Below, in pieces: positions 25,295-36,653 of a stretch of 64,000 nt of DNA. Positions within the stretch are counted from its first letter, which is position 1, and each line of letters opens with the position of its first letter. The stretch is from Sipunculus nudus (taxonomy: Eukaryota > Annelida > Sipuncula > Golfingiida > Sipunculidae): assembly GCA_026874595.1 (NCBI GenBank), contig CM049313.1:65726159-65790158 (forward strand), given 5' to 3'. Both the position numbers and the translations under genes were made by a program. The notes under the pieces are model-generated. The model was not told the origin of the DNA and searched no databases. It was given only the letters and a program-made list of their open reading frames with translations.

Positions 25295-25990
25295 TTACGC
25301 TCCCGAGGCAGCGGAAATCTTGCGCTTCTAAAGAAGCAACTGATTTTCACGCTGCCAGCTTTGACCGTTTATGATATATTTAAACACAAGATGGCGGTTT
25401 GTTGTCCACTGAAATAAACGTGCGTACGATGTGACAAGCAGCCAATCAGATGCCAATAAACAAACACTCGACAGGCATCCTGGCTCCGCCCATACCCGCG
25501 CTTCAAGCGCCGCTTGATGAGTTTCCGGTCGAATTTAAATTGCTCCCTCTGCATTCTCGCATCATCGACCGATTCGATTATGACATTATGACTGTGTTAG
25601 CGTAGCCATGTATCTGTTGTCTGCAGAACTGAAACCAGCCAGCGAGGTGTGCACGCAGCCTTTTTTTGTTACGTTTCGTTTGAATTACAGCTCACCGGCC
25701 GAGCATCCTATGTGCAAAAGGCCCTAAGCAAACCACGTCAGGGGCAATTCTCTCTGAGCCTGTGGCCTGTTCAGACGGTTACGCTGGGGGATGAGCTGTC
25801 ACTCAAAAAGAAATGAATATGATTGGCTCCGTGTATTCCTCGCTTGGCTTTGTCTTCCAGCACAAGGTCTCATCTGATTGGACAAAAATACAGTGCTCCC
25901 CTCTGGTGTTGCAATTCAGGATACGAGGTCATAACAAACAGCGCCTTACGATAAAGGGAGTAGCCCTATAGGTAAAGCGCTGTGTAAAAA
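25295..25990 (+). mobile_element. CCAAT-rich 700 bp repeat, copy 2, inserted in the minisatellite
   Basis: It is closely similar to 18615-19316. It interrupts a 43 bp unit: GAGTGCCA lies directly before it (25287-25294) and again directly after (25991-25998). Because the array would otherwise have continued with TTTTTG, the repeated 8-mer behaves as a target-site duplication. This is the best evidence that the family is mobile. An 8 bp duplication fits hAT or P-type elements, but the ends (TTACGCTCCC and TGTGTAAAAA) form only a poor inverted repeat. No transposase is present. Confidence 0.65.
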
Positions 25991-26089
25991 GAGTGCCATT
26001 TTTGTTTGTTTGATGTTATTTTCAGTACGTCATGAGTGCCATTTTTGTTTGCTTGATGTTATTTTCAGTACGTCATGAGTGCCATTTTT
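25991..26089 (+). repeat. 43 bp minisatellite, right part
   Basis: The array resumes at GAGTGCCATTTTTG with units beginning at 26016 and 26059. It is cut again inside a unit after GCCATTTTT, where the next mobile element starts. The missing end of that unit (TTGTTTGTTTGATG) reappears at about 28418, on the far side of the elements. Confidence 0.85.
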
Positions 26090-27100
26090 AGCTCAGCTGA
26101 CTTTCAGTCATGCTGGGCTATACGGTGGGTCTTTGTCCGTCGTCCTTCCGTCTGTCCGTCCGGCCGGCCGTCCGGCCGTTATCAGGGCACAAATCGTAAC
26201 CGTAGGGGCTAGGGCCATAAACCCTATGCAGTCTTAGAGGTTCTAAAAAGATCTCCTTGCAAACCTGAAATTAGGTCACTGCGACCTATATTCTCGAAGT
26301 TATGGGCTGTGTTTGCACCCCGCAGAAATAATTCTTTTAGCCAAAATTTTCATCCCAAACCTTCCATCTTTCACATACAGCTCACCTACCAAGAGGGGAA
26401 GAACCATAATTATTTTGAGGTCACAAGGTCAAAGGTCAAGGTCACAGAACCAACTTCTTTGAAAAGCCTGTGGATGCATTTTAAGCCAAACCTTTCATCC
26501 CAATTCTTTGATCTTTCACATATAGCTCACCTACTCAGTGGGAGAAGAATCCTATAGATGTTGAGGTCACAAGGTCAAAGGTCAGGGTCACAGGATCCAC
26601 TTCTTTGAAAAGGTTGTGGACACATTTCAAGCTAAACTTTTCATTCCAAACCTTTCACCACTGATATCGCTTCTCTGCCAACAGGGGAAAAGACCTGTTG
26701 ATTTTGAGGTCAAAGGTCAAGTTCAAAGTACCCTATTCATGCGTGGAGTCATTTTCAGGCAAACTTTTCAATCTATACTTTCCATCTGTCATATATGGCT
26801 TACCTAACAATAGGGGAAGAAGCTTATTGATGTTGAGTTCAAAAGGTCAAAGGTCAAGGTCATAATATTGTTCTAAATGTTTGTGAACATATTTCAATTG
26901 AAACTGTTCAACCGAAACCTTCTATTTTTCTAATATGCCACGGCTATGCATCCCTGAATGTGATTCAAACTTCATATTTATGGGTCTTTTTGCATGAAGA
27001 AATAACTAATTGATTTTGAGGTCAGCTGCTCAGGAGGTTAAAGGTTGCAGGTCTAAGTTATTCACTCATTGGTTGAAAAGTAATTACACCCGGCCAGATG
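26090..27100 (+). mobile_element. AGCTCAGCTGA-type element with multiplied nuclear-receptor half-sites
   Basis: It starts AGCTCAGCTGACTTTCAGTC, then a GTCCGTC-rich stretch (26137-26180). About 250 bases of its 5' part match 27932 onward. It contains an internal repeat of about 140-146 bp, each copy ending in a run of AGGTCA half-sites: clusters at 26418-26444, 26564-26590, 26707-26719 and 26844-26862. AGGTCACTGCGACCT lies at 26273-26287. Elements with such ends and a GTCCGTC stretch are, to my recollection, common in mollusc genomes. No coding frame is seen. The 3' end is unclear; no matching 3' terminus is seen before 27932. Confidence 0.6.
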
Positions 27101-27931
27101 TAAGTGGTTAGTAGTTACCCATCATTTAGGAAGAATCCAGTTGATATGCGGGCAAAAGGCTAAGGTCATAGGTCAGGGATGTTCACAATAACTTATTTTG
27201 TAGACCATCTCTATTTTTCTTGTACATATAACCATTGGTTATGGTACATCTCACTGTGTGGCTGTAATGGTGAGTGATGCTGGTGACATATGACTCTTTT
27301 GTATCAGCCTGTTAAGTGATAAGGCTGAGTGATAAATACCTCGTTACTGCATAACAAAAACATTGTTGCCAGAATGCTTCAGCCAGGCATTAAGACTGTG
27401 AGAGTATAGTATTAAGGTTTAGCTACTGATTTATAAGATGGAGGGAACATTTTGAAGTTTATTTTATGGAATCATAGCAATAAACTTAGTTTCCTAGATA
27501 TCTGAATATTTTTATATAAATCACCAGATATAAAAGCAAATGTTTGTTCTCATAATATGTGGATGTTTACCTGGATTTAGGATGGCTTTTTTTATTACAA
27601 GATCTTTAGTCATGCTTTCTGCATTTCTTTTCTTTCAGGTTTTGCATTTAACCTACCCTGCTGATCCCATTGAAAAGCAGAGTGATAATAAAAAATATTG
27701 GACTTTCACTTTTTACATTTGCATATCTATAAATCTAATATGAGGGCCTGAAAATGCATTTTGAATTGTTTTGGACATTCATTACTGTAACATCCTTTGG
27801 AGAATTTGCTACAAGTTTGGTCTCTTATTGGAGGATGTGTGATATCAAATGTCAGACTTGTCAGAAATCCATTATGTCTGCCAGTTAGCCACCTTAGAAA
27901 TTCTTTTGTCAGTGCGGTTTCAGTGATTTTT
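27101..27931. other. Sequence between the two AGCTCAGCTGA-type element starts
   Basis: AT-rich with no recognised gene. A strong splice-acceptor-like TTTCTTTTCTTTCAG ends at 27638, followed by an open frame of about 34 codons; there is no donor or homology to support an exon. It may be decayed tail of the first element. Confidence 0.35.
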
Positions 27932-28416
27932 AGCTCAGCTGACTTTTAGTCATGCTGTGCTATTGCGATGGGTCTTTGTCCGTGATCCTTCCGTCTGTCC
28001 GTCCGGCCGTTAGCAGGGCACAAATTGTAACTGTAAGGGCTAGATACATGAATCCTATGCAGTCTTAGAGGTTCTAAAAAGATCTCCTTGCAGATCTGAA
28101 ATTAGGTCACTGTGACCTATATTCTCTGAGTTACGGGGTATGTTTGCACCTCCCAGAATTAATTCTTATAGCCAAAATAATCATCCCAAACCTTACATGT
28201 CAATAGAGGAACAAACCTTTTGATATTTAGGTCTTAGGGTCAAAGGTCAATGTCACAGGACCAGCTTCTTGAAAAAAGTTGCGGATGCATTTAAAGTCAG
28301 ACTTTTCATCCCAAACCTTCCATCTTCCAAGTATGGTCAGATACCATATGGTATACCATCAGGCTTTTAATACAGGTCATGCTGTCAGCTGAGCGTCATG
28401 ACCCATGGGTCACTTG
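27932..28416 (+). mobile_element. Second AGCTCAGCTGA-type element with a perfect palindromic ERE
   Basis: The 5' end AGCTCAGCTGACTTTTAGTC matches 26090. The 3' end contains GTCAGCTGAGCGTCATGACC (28384-28403), giving short inverted termini (AGCTCAGCTGAC against GTCAGCTGAGC). It has a single half-site run (GGGTCA A AGGTCA at about 28237-28249) and AGGTCACTGTGACCT at 28104-28118. It is non-coding. The minisatellite unit interrupted at 26089 resumes just after it, so the two elements together occupy what was one insertion point. Confidence 0.65.
28104..28118. promoter_or_regulatory. Perfect palindromic estrogen response element (IR3)
   Basis: AGGTCA CTG TGACCT is a perfect inverted repeat with a 3-base spacer, the consensus for steroid/estrogen-type nuclear receptors and the reverse complement of the classical vitellogenin site AGGTCACAGTGACCT. 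The related element has the same site with one change (26273-26287). Binding in this organism is untested. Confidence 0.5.
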
Positions 28417-28440
28417 TTGTTTGTTTGATGTTATTTTCAG

Positions 28441-28597
28441 GTTTAATCTTTCGGATCCTCTGGCAATGGAGAGAAATGTTGGTTTTGTCAATCCCAGGTC
28501 TGGTTCACTGTTGGAGTTTCATTTAAATAGACGCAGCCATTTTATTTTATGCCAGGGTTACGTTGTTCGAGTTTCTGACTTGAAGCAGATTGAATAG
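28441..28597 (+). CDS. Candidate terminal coding exon of an unrecognised gene
   Basis: TTATTTTCAG (28431-28440) is a good splice acceptor. It is followed by an open frame of about 51 codons ending in TAG (28595-28597). The frame enters with one base completing a codon, then reads FNLSDPLAMERNVGF and ends VRVSDLKQIE. The DPxxxxxNVG pattern faintly recalls the C-terminal nucleotide-recognition segment of non-canonical poly(A) or terminal uridylyl transferases; this is a weak impression, not an identification. No upstream exon was found in this window with confidence. The acceptor is part of the last, partial minisatellite unit, so the array may have grown from the end of this intron. It could also be a chance frame. 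Confidence 0.25.
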
Positions 28598-31061
28598 ACA
28601 GTTTTATGTATATATACCACCGCTGGCTTCTGTTCATGTTCTTTATGAAGTTAAGAGAACCCTTTTTTGGCGAATAAAGACCTACGTGTATTCTATAACA
28701 GACTCATCGGGGGAATTTAAAAGCCCCATTTCACATTCTAGCTAAAATTCTTCCTCTGGCAATTCTTCCTCTGGAACTGCTTCTGTTTTCCCATACCAAA
28801 ACAGGTGCCCGCGCCACATTTTGCGGAGCGCAAATGATCAAAAGGACATACGGCTAACACTTAACACCTTTAGTAGGATATCAAACGTGTATTCGTGATT
28901 TGATACCTTCCTTAGACGGTCTGATGATCAATCCAAAGGGAAAAATGGTCACTGTACACACCTGCTGCTTCAAACATATAAAAAATCCACCTGAGATACC
29001 TTCCTACCAGGGGTTTAGGATCATTCATTAAAATATGCACATATAATTATTTCATTTAATTAAAACAAACCGATCACAACAAAATACACTGAACATCCTT
29101 CATGCTTTTATCTCTACAGATCAAGACAACTGGGTTAAATTCTTGTAAGTTTTGTTAAATGTCACACTAACACACACACATAATAAACGTACAACGATAT
29201 AATTATAGCAACGTTATGTCAACTTGCGTTTATATAACCTTAAACGTGTATATACAAAGTGTTATATATATATATATATATACTTACTTTACCTACTTTC
29301 TCAAGACACAGACATACACAATAAAGTAGGCTTTACATAAAAAATATAAATTTTTCTTTGCAGGCAAATCCATTTAATACTGTCACCCATGATGTTGAAA
29401 AACACGCCAATACAAATACGCAGATACATTCACGCAGGGATTTATATATATATCCACACAAAACTTTAACTCGGTCCTACGTTCTCAAAATATTATCCCT
29501 TTCACCTGCGCATCGTCCCGCAGTTTGTCAGAAATAAATTCGATTAAGTTTCATAGGCGGTACTTGTTATGTATTTTTTTTTAGGAATTCAGTTAGTTAA
29601 ATAAGTAATTTAACAAAGAGACACTGGACAAAGTAGTGGTCAGTCGGTATGAATCCCATAGGTCTGTTAAATCTGGGTGTAACCTGAAGCTCGATGTGCA
29701 ATTTACTGGTTTGGCACTTGGCCCTTTGCTTCATGAAACACGAACGTTTGGAGATATGGGATGCCAAATTACCGACCAACTCTCTCGGTTGGCTATTTGA
29801 CAAATTTAAGTGAACCTATGCAAGAACGCTTCAGCTACAGAATTAAATGTATAAGCAGGAAAGCAAACAGTACTTCGTCACGAATATTGGTAAGGACAGT
29901 CAGAACTGGCAACCTGTGTACTAAACAGGCAGCTGTCACAACAAGCCTACTCGATGATTTACCTGTATAAGAGTCCGCACAACCCACATGTCATTTCTTG
30001 TACCCTGGGCATTAGAATACCTATTGTTGGTCTGTGTACAATGGCAGAGATCAGAATATCCCATATCTTTTGGTATTATTAATATTCAATCCGCATCATA
30101 TGTAACAAAAGCTTATTGATTCCCGTTGTTGATACATGCTCTGTATACCCCTATACCTACTCTCAAGCTCTCCGGATCAACGTTTATATATAGCACTAAT
30201 CTGGCACATCCATCCAGACTAAATTTATCGTCGATTTTTGTGGCCAGTGAGTGGATCTACCAACCGTCACAGATAATGCGACGGTAAAGGTTACTTTCAC
30301 GCACTCAGTGACCTCCTAGTATTATGCACGTGCACCTGCTGTTGGTTTATGGTTGTGTTTTGCCTGCAGGTTCACCACAGTTGTTCACGATTTGATTGTT
30401 TATATAGACTATTCATGATTTTTAGCCATTCTATTTATATTGTTTTCGTTATAATGTAAAATTCTTGTATAACAAATATGCAGACGAATCCAGTTTATCA
30501 ATTTTTTTGTTTGTTTTTGACATGTTTTAATTTTCAGACAAATGCCTCATGGCGTACAAGTTTCCTATCACTTGGCATACACAAGCCGAATCGTAAGCTT
30601 CTTTAGAACACTTTCTAAAAGATCCTAAAATAAGTGTGAAAAATTCCGTTTTAAATCACCATATTTGTGAATCCCTCTGCATGTTTGTTGAATTTCAAAC
30701 CGCATAATTATACATGAATGGCTCACACGAGTTGCTGGACGACCGCCAACTTGTTCACGGCACAGGAATTGATTTCCATCGAGACATATATTCAGTTTGG
30801 TTTGGGAATTTACATAGTGGATGACTGTTGCAGTACATTCCATCGTAAGGCTTGTATCATGACTCAAGTTAGGCATACTATCCAAATTTAAATGCCTATT
30901 GAGTCTTGTATTTACGGCTAGCATCAAACAATACCGATATGATATCTGATTTTGTATCGCGAAATATCAGTGCACGGGTGATTCGCTACAGCCCTACTTA
31001 GTAAAACCATGGCTTAGGTGTTATATACACTTAGTAAGATCGTGGGCTCTTATTGTTGTAA
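28598..31061. other. Intergenic DNA
   Basis: No recognised gene. A short AT run lies at about 29264-29282. The open frames of up to 100 codons (for example minus strand 30625-30927) have no recognisable motif. Confidence 0.5.
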
Positions 31062-31877
31062 TAGGGCTGGGTATTGCCTACAATTTTCGTATTGCAGTAT
31101 ATTGCGATTTGTGGTAGCGTATACGTATCACGATATTTGTCATTGTATGCATTTTGAAGAAAATAAATGAATTTTCTGGTATATAAAATACATTAAAAAT
31201 GCTAATCTTTTATTTTACCAAATATAATGTCTCATGGAACGTATATGCAGACCAGTTTATTGCACATTGTAAATATGGCAAAATTATACAACCAAATATT
31301 TATAATACTGATTGTTGTTAGAACATGAAGAAAAAAACTCAGGATAAGTGTTTTTTGTGTTTTAATTTTGACTTGCATATGCAAGTACCTTGGCAATCAA
31401 GGCTCTCTGGACTGTGGTTTCCCACGGATAGACATGATTTGCACAATCACGGTCATGTACCACATATTAAGGCTACTGTTTTTGATAAACAATACTGTTC
31501 AACTGACACTTGATCTTCCTGCAGTTACACAAGATGTACAGACGGAATATTAATGTATAATTAATATGACTTCTTTTGACACTGTTCGGCTCTTTCTTCT
31601 CTTTCTGTGGCATTTCTTTCTTTTTAGGTAAAAAATCAAATTCTGTGAGACGGACCTTTGATCATATGGTCCATCAAGCCTAATTTAACATTTTATAATA
31701 GGCTTTAATCGGCGAAAGGATCGATTTGACTGGTTGACAGTTTTCATTTTCAGCGTTACTCTAAACAAACCCTTATACAATATATCAGTTTCGGTCACGT
31801 TTGAAAAACATTGATAAATGAAAACCATATCACGATACAGGAATTACCGTATATCAATAATATCGCACACCCAGAGT
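31062..31877 (+). mobile_element. Probable hAT-type non-autonomous element
   Basis: The left end TAGGGCTGGGTATTGCC and the right end AATATCGCACACCCAGAG are imperfect inverted repeats. Inside both ends lie complementary TATCACGATA-type stretches (TATCACGATATT near 31127, ATATCACGATACAGG near 31828). GGGCTGGG...ATATCG termini are, from memory, common on hAT-type elements in animals. No clear target duplication was found and there is no transposase, so boundaries and class are tentative. Confidence 0.45.
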
Positions 31878-32164
31878 TAAAAGTCATGGTGATAATAAAT
31901 AAAATGTTGACTGTATTCATAAGGATATATACCTATTAACCTAGATATCGTCATAGCAAACCTAACAAGTAATCTTGAATGTAATAATACGGATAAATAC
32001 CCAGTTACTGTGTTATCGTCATAGTAAATCCAACATTCAATGATATCCTTACATGGCCATTGTTAAAAAAAGGTTATTATTGAATCGATCAGAGAAGCAC
32101 AAACCTGAGACAAAACTGTGAACAATTTATCTTCTGAGATAAACACTAAACGATTTATATCTGA

Positions 32165-32508
32165 TAAAAACTATATATATATTGGTACACAATACATTTT
32201 CCTTATGAAATCTTATTTAGGAAATGTTTAAAATAAACAATGATTCGGACAAAACGAGTCTGATATACAGGGGTTTCTTTGTTATCAATACCTGAACTAG
32301 GTTCAACATCGCAGACCTACAATAAAGGTAACGTTGATAAACTATATATACACTAGTACACAAACAATTTACTTATGAAATTTCTATTTAGGAAATGTTC
32401 AAAATTAACGTTTTGGATAAACCGTTGTCGGATATACGGGGTTCCTTGTAATCAAAAAATGTACTAGATTCAAGATCGCAGACCAACAATGAAAAGAGAA
32501 CGTTGATA
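32165..32508 (+). repeat. Diverged tandem duplication, about 172 bp period
   Basis: Two successive segments share ACTATATATA, CTTATGAAAT, TATTTAGGAAATGTT, GATATAC, GGGGTT and CGCAGACC in the same order, each ending AACGTTGAT. The copies are clearly diverged, so the duplication is old. No coding content. Confidence 0.7.
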
Positions 32509-34122
32509 TTGATCAGACATGACAGTGCGTCAGAATTGCCATCTGATTTGAGATTGCTATTGACTGTCAATTCCTTTCTTCTCATTTCAGTGACATTTGG
32601 CCGTGGAAAAACACCACAAAGCAGTGATCAAATCAAACAACAATAGTTTTATCAAGCAATGAAAGGAAGCGACGATGGATCTGCCCAAGATCAATGTATT
32701 TGCCATGTGTCTGGCAAAATGGTGACATAAAAAGATCCAAACCTTTCATCAGAACCGTTTCAAAGGAACCCGCCTAAATTTGTGCAATCGCAGACATATG
32801 AGCTTTTGTACGCTCTTGGACATGAGGCCGACTTTTCCGCACGCGAACTTTGAAAATCGCTACAAGTCTTCTCTCGTAAAACGTAAGTTTTCTTCTGGAG
32901 TTGTCTTTTCATGTGTTGAAACATTTAAAATATAAAAACAGATCCGTAAAGGGCCAGTTTACAATGGGGTCATAACTTATATAATTTGTAGCTATTGCAC
33001 GATTATTCAGGACATATAGTGCCCGGCGCCGCCGCCAGCCTAGTTACGTTTGAGCCGAGCAGAGTTTACCAGCAGGCGCCGTCGATATTTCATTAACTGG
33101 AAGTGAGCCGATTTGGTGCAGCACACTTTGGCTAAAAAAGTTAATACAAAAAGATATTTTTTGCAATAAATAATGTCAGAAACATATATTCCTTCTTTAA
33201 TTATTTTTTTTTTTGTTTCTTGTCATCGAAAGAAAACGTTGTGATTGGATAAGTATGGAAGTGTTAGCTTATGAAACCACCAGGATGAACTGCACTCGTT
33301 ATTCTCTCACAAACTAGTTAAAGTGAAGGCAATATTTCACACCTAATATAGAAAACGTGCATAAATAAATCAGGTACTTCATAACATCTTCAAATGAATA
33401 GGCTTTCAGGTAAGTTTAAGCCAGCCGGCATTTTGTAAGTCGGATCGAGCCACGAAACTTGTCTTACTTGTTGAGTCAGCTGCCTTTTTGTCCAAGCCAG
33501 CCGCATTTGTGTGGCTAACACGGTTCCGAGTTCTCAGCGAAGGACAAATGCACAGACTACAGAGAACTACCGCCCAGCGAGATGTCAATCACAAATTAGA
33601 AGATAAAAACAAAGTATTCGAAAGAGGTGGGCATATAATCTAATCTTTATTTATTGATTATGTTGACTTATTATTACTATTCTTATTATTATCATACTTT
33701 ATACTTCCTTGCTCCCTCTTATTCTTTTCTTCTTATTATTATTATGGATGGGCATGCAAATACACAATGATATTTGCCATAAAACATATGTCAGCTAATG
33801 TGTACACCAGATGACCGTTAACAGTTATATACTATAGTTTATTATCAATGCGTGTACTAGCAGTTCAAAGACAAATTTTGTAAGCCTTACCAAACTGACA
33901 AGCCTACTGAAACAAAAATGTAATGATGTTATTGTGTAAACGTCTAAAACTACCTAATCCATGTACATGGCGTCTTTTACAAATGTATGAATTGTCTGAC
34001 ACACCCTCAAATAAGACAACCATATAAACAGGTGGCAGATACCTAAGCGGCTGTGTTTGACCAGTCTGACACAAATTTATAATTAATATAACTGGATTAG
34101 AAGAGAAAGATTGTTACATGAA

Positions 34123-34164
<42 letters not shown>

Positions 34165-35628
34165 GCACGAAGTATCACTCAGAAGTTATAACCTATGTTA
34201 GAATATGAAAGCAGATCTCTCAAAGGGATCTTTCAAGCAGCTGACGTCTATTAACTTAAGATAATCCCTTGAAACTTTGAGAAGAGGCCAAAAGACACTC
34301 ATTCTACCGCACACACTTGTGAGGAGCTTTCCAAAAATAATCCAAGCATATTCAACAAGGACGTCTGGTGGCAAGCCGAATTTGCAAAGGGCGTTTTGAA
34401 ATAGTGACCTTTCCAACTTTCAGACAAATACAACCAACAGCTTCAGGTTACATGGTTTAACCATTTCTCCACATTGCCATGTTTACTAACAGTTTGTGGA
34501 AAAGCAAGCTCATGAATTCGTCACAGAGGCATTGAGGAACTTGTTTTGACAGGTATTACCTAGTTTCATTGATATGTACGAAGGGAAAGCCAGGAATCGC
34601 AATCATGCTACAGAAAAGGCTCGCTTTAATATTGGGCCATTTTTGCCAATTCCAAGACCTTAACCACAAAGCTACGGCTTGCCCCGTTTCCATCTAATTC
34701 ATACGTAAATCATAAATCCTAACGTCTTATTTCCATGTGTCAATTTGTCAATATGTATAGGTTAATCAGTGCAATCAAGGACGCGGCGTAACAATAGTGT
34801 CCCGCGAATTACAGAGGTTCCATTAAGTCGACCGACACTTACAAACGGACGATGTGCTAAAACCAATAATCTACGGATTCTGACGTCGAGACCACGGGGA
34901 AGGAAACAGACGGTCATTTCGTGCAACAAAAAGGGACGGAGGTCAGAATAAGTGAGTCCGTAGCAAATGGAAGCGACCTGTTTACACATCCCACTTGTTG
35001 AAGGCTGCCCCCATAGTAAACATAATAATTGCGTCCCTGGGCTTGTGGAGAACAGAAGGGCGACTCCACGTCATGATGGCTTGCTGCACCTACTTAGAGG
35101 GCGCGCTCGGGTTAAAAGTGGTTGCCTGTTCAGGCGATCAATGTTTAACACTAATCGCTGCTCCTATCACCTTCACTCCAAATCACTTGGCAGAACAACT
35201 ACGTTATATACAAATAGCCTTCGGAAACCCAAACAACCCCACCCCAGTCAAGAGCAATCCTATAGTAAACGACGTACCGTTTGGACTATAGATTCCTTAA
35301 AACTAATATAAAATTGTTTGCTGTTCAAAGAGCTGCGCAGCCATTTGAACAGAAAGGGCAAATCGTTCCCTTTAGCGCCAACCCTTTTGCAAACAATGGT
35401 AAATTTTAAGAAGACTTTCCTGTATAGATTCTATGAAATTTGATAAATCGATCGATTAAGCTAAATAGTTAATTATAAAAAAAAATCCTTTTTTTTCAAC
35501 TACGGTTACTAAAATCAGCAGGTGTTTAGCCTAGGAATATTCGATATATTGGCTTTTCAGATATATTTGAGAATAGACCATGATATAAAATACAAAGAGA
35601 ACCAGTTAGGCCTATTTGAATGTATACA
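32509..35628. other. Intergenic DNA
   Basis: No recognised gene. It includes a GCCGCCGCC-rich patch near 33030, an AT microsatellite at 34129-34162, and a stretch at 34760-35300 with overlapping open frames in several phases (longest about 114 codons) but no recognisable domain. Confidence 0.45.
34129..34162. repeat. AT dinucleotide microsatellite
   Basis: A short AT run of about 17 units. Confidence 0.9.
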
Positions 35629-35653
35629 GTTGAAGGAAGATACCCGGCTAATT

Positions 35654-35886
35654 GGCTTCTGTGGCTCAGAGGTAGGGCACAGGATTCAAAACCGGGAGAT
35701 CGTGAATTCGAATCTCACAAGAGGCCGTCGGATTTTTCACGGTCAACCTGCACCAGTGTGAGCGCTTTTCAGGGTAAAATAGCCCAACGGCTATGTTTCA
35801 ATGGAAAACGGGTGCGCCTTTAGGGAGTTCCTCGGTTGTATGGCCCGCAGGTGAGTTGTCACCGGGCCTTGCTAACACAAGGAAAT
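35654..35886 (+). mobile_element. tRNA-derived SINE A, unit 1 copy
   Basis: The head GGCTTCTGTGGCTCAGAGG has an A-box-type sequence, followed by the B-box-like GAATTCGAATCTCAC and a body ending TCACCGGGCCTTGCTAACAC. The first seven bases can pair with AGAGGCC about 65 bases later, like an acceptor stem. It matches the independent minus-strand copy at 19424-19686 in head and tail. It marks the left edge of the array. Confidence 0.75.
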
Positions 35887-36653
35887 AAAATGAGGTGAAG
35901 CGTGTGATAATGCCTTGCAACGTAGTCCAAAACCGCAATTGGATTCTGCTGATGTACATATATTTAGAGATAAGCTAGCTTTAAAGAAATAGAGGCGGTT
36001 ACATCAAAAAACAAAGTATTAAAAAAGATACCACGCTAGCACAACCTGGGAGTTTTTTTCTGTTTTGTTTCAATAATGTACACAATCGGGGCCTGGACTA
36101 ACCGGACGGTTGGCAATGATAATTAGGCTGATTAGCCTGCTGGAGTCGGGATAAAAGCAATATCGAGGAATGCAACGCAGTGGTCTTCCATCATGTTGCA
36201 TTCATAAGTGGTAAACAGACCGTGATCTAAATATTATGCTAGGCATGATGAATTAACACAAGAGAACACATGTGAACTCACAACCCAAACCGAAACTCCG
36301 TCTCTATTGTAACGAGTAATTTCCTTTATGTGTATAAGTTGGCTGCCGTCCAGTTAACCGTCAGAGCCATGCCTGTATTCATGCGGTTAAAATTTAAAAA
36401 AAACATGCGGAGGGGTTTACCAATATGCTGAGTTAAAACAAACTTTTCTTGCCGATGTTAAATGTTGTAAGAGAGTATTCTAAATATGATAAAGATAAGT
36501 AAGGTTTATTTTAATTGAGGTGTACATATAGGTCATAAGGCGTTGTAAAAATTTACGAAAATATTTGCTTCCTCATGGGGCCTTATAATGCGTTCCTCAT
36601 ACTTGGATGTAAAGGCACTCTGGCAGCCAGTAATCTGGTCGTATTGTCAGAGG

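Noticed and set aside
25056-26089. CRISPR-like array
   Set aside because: The 43 bp units are contiguous with no unique spacers. It is a eukaryotic minisatellite.
27624-27742. Possible exon after a strong pyrimidine tract and CAG
   Set aside because: The acceptor is good, but the frame is short, AT-rich and unsupported by a donor, homology or position relative to another exon.
34762-35311. Cluster of overlapping open frames (about 75-114 codons) on both strands
   Set aside because: Several phases are open at once, which indicates locally low stop density rather than one gene; no family recognised.
35654-35726. Possible functional tRNA gene
   Set aside because: An acceptor-like stem and A/B boxes exist, but the anticodon stem does not pair well and a SINE body follows. 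It is repeated as a SINE.
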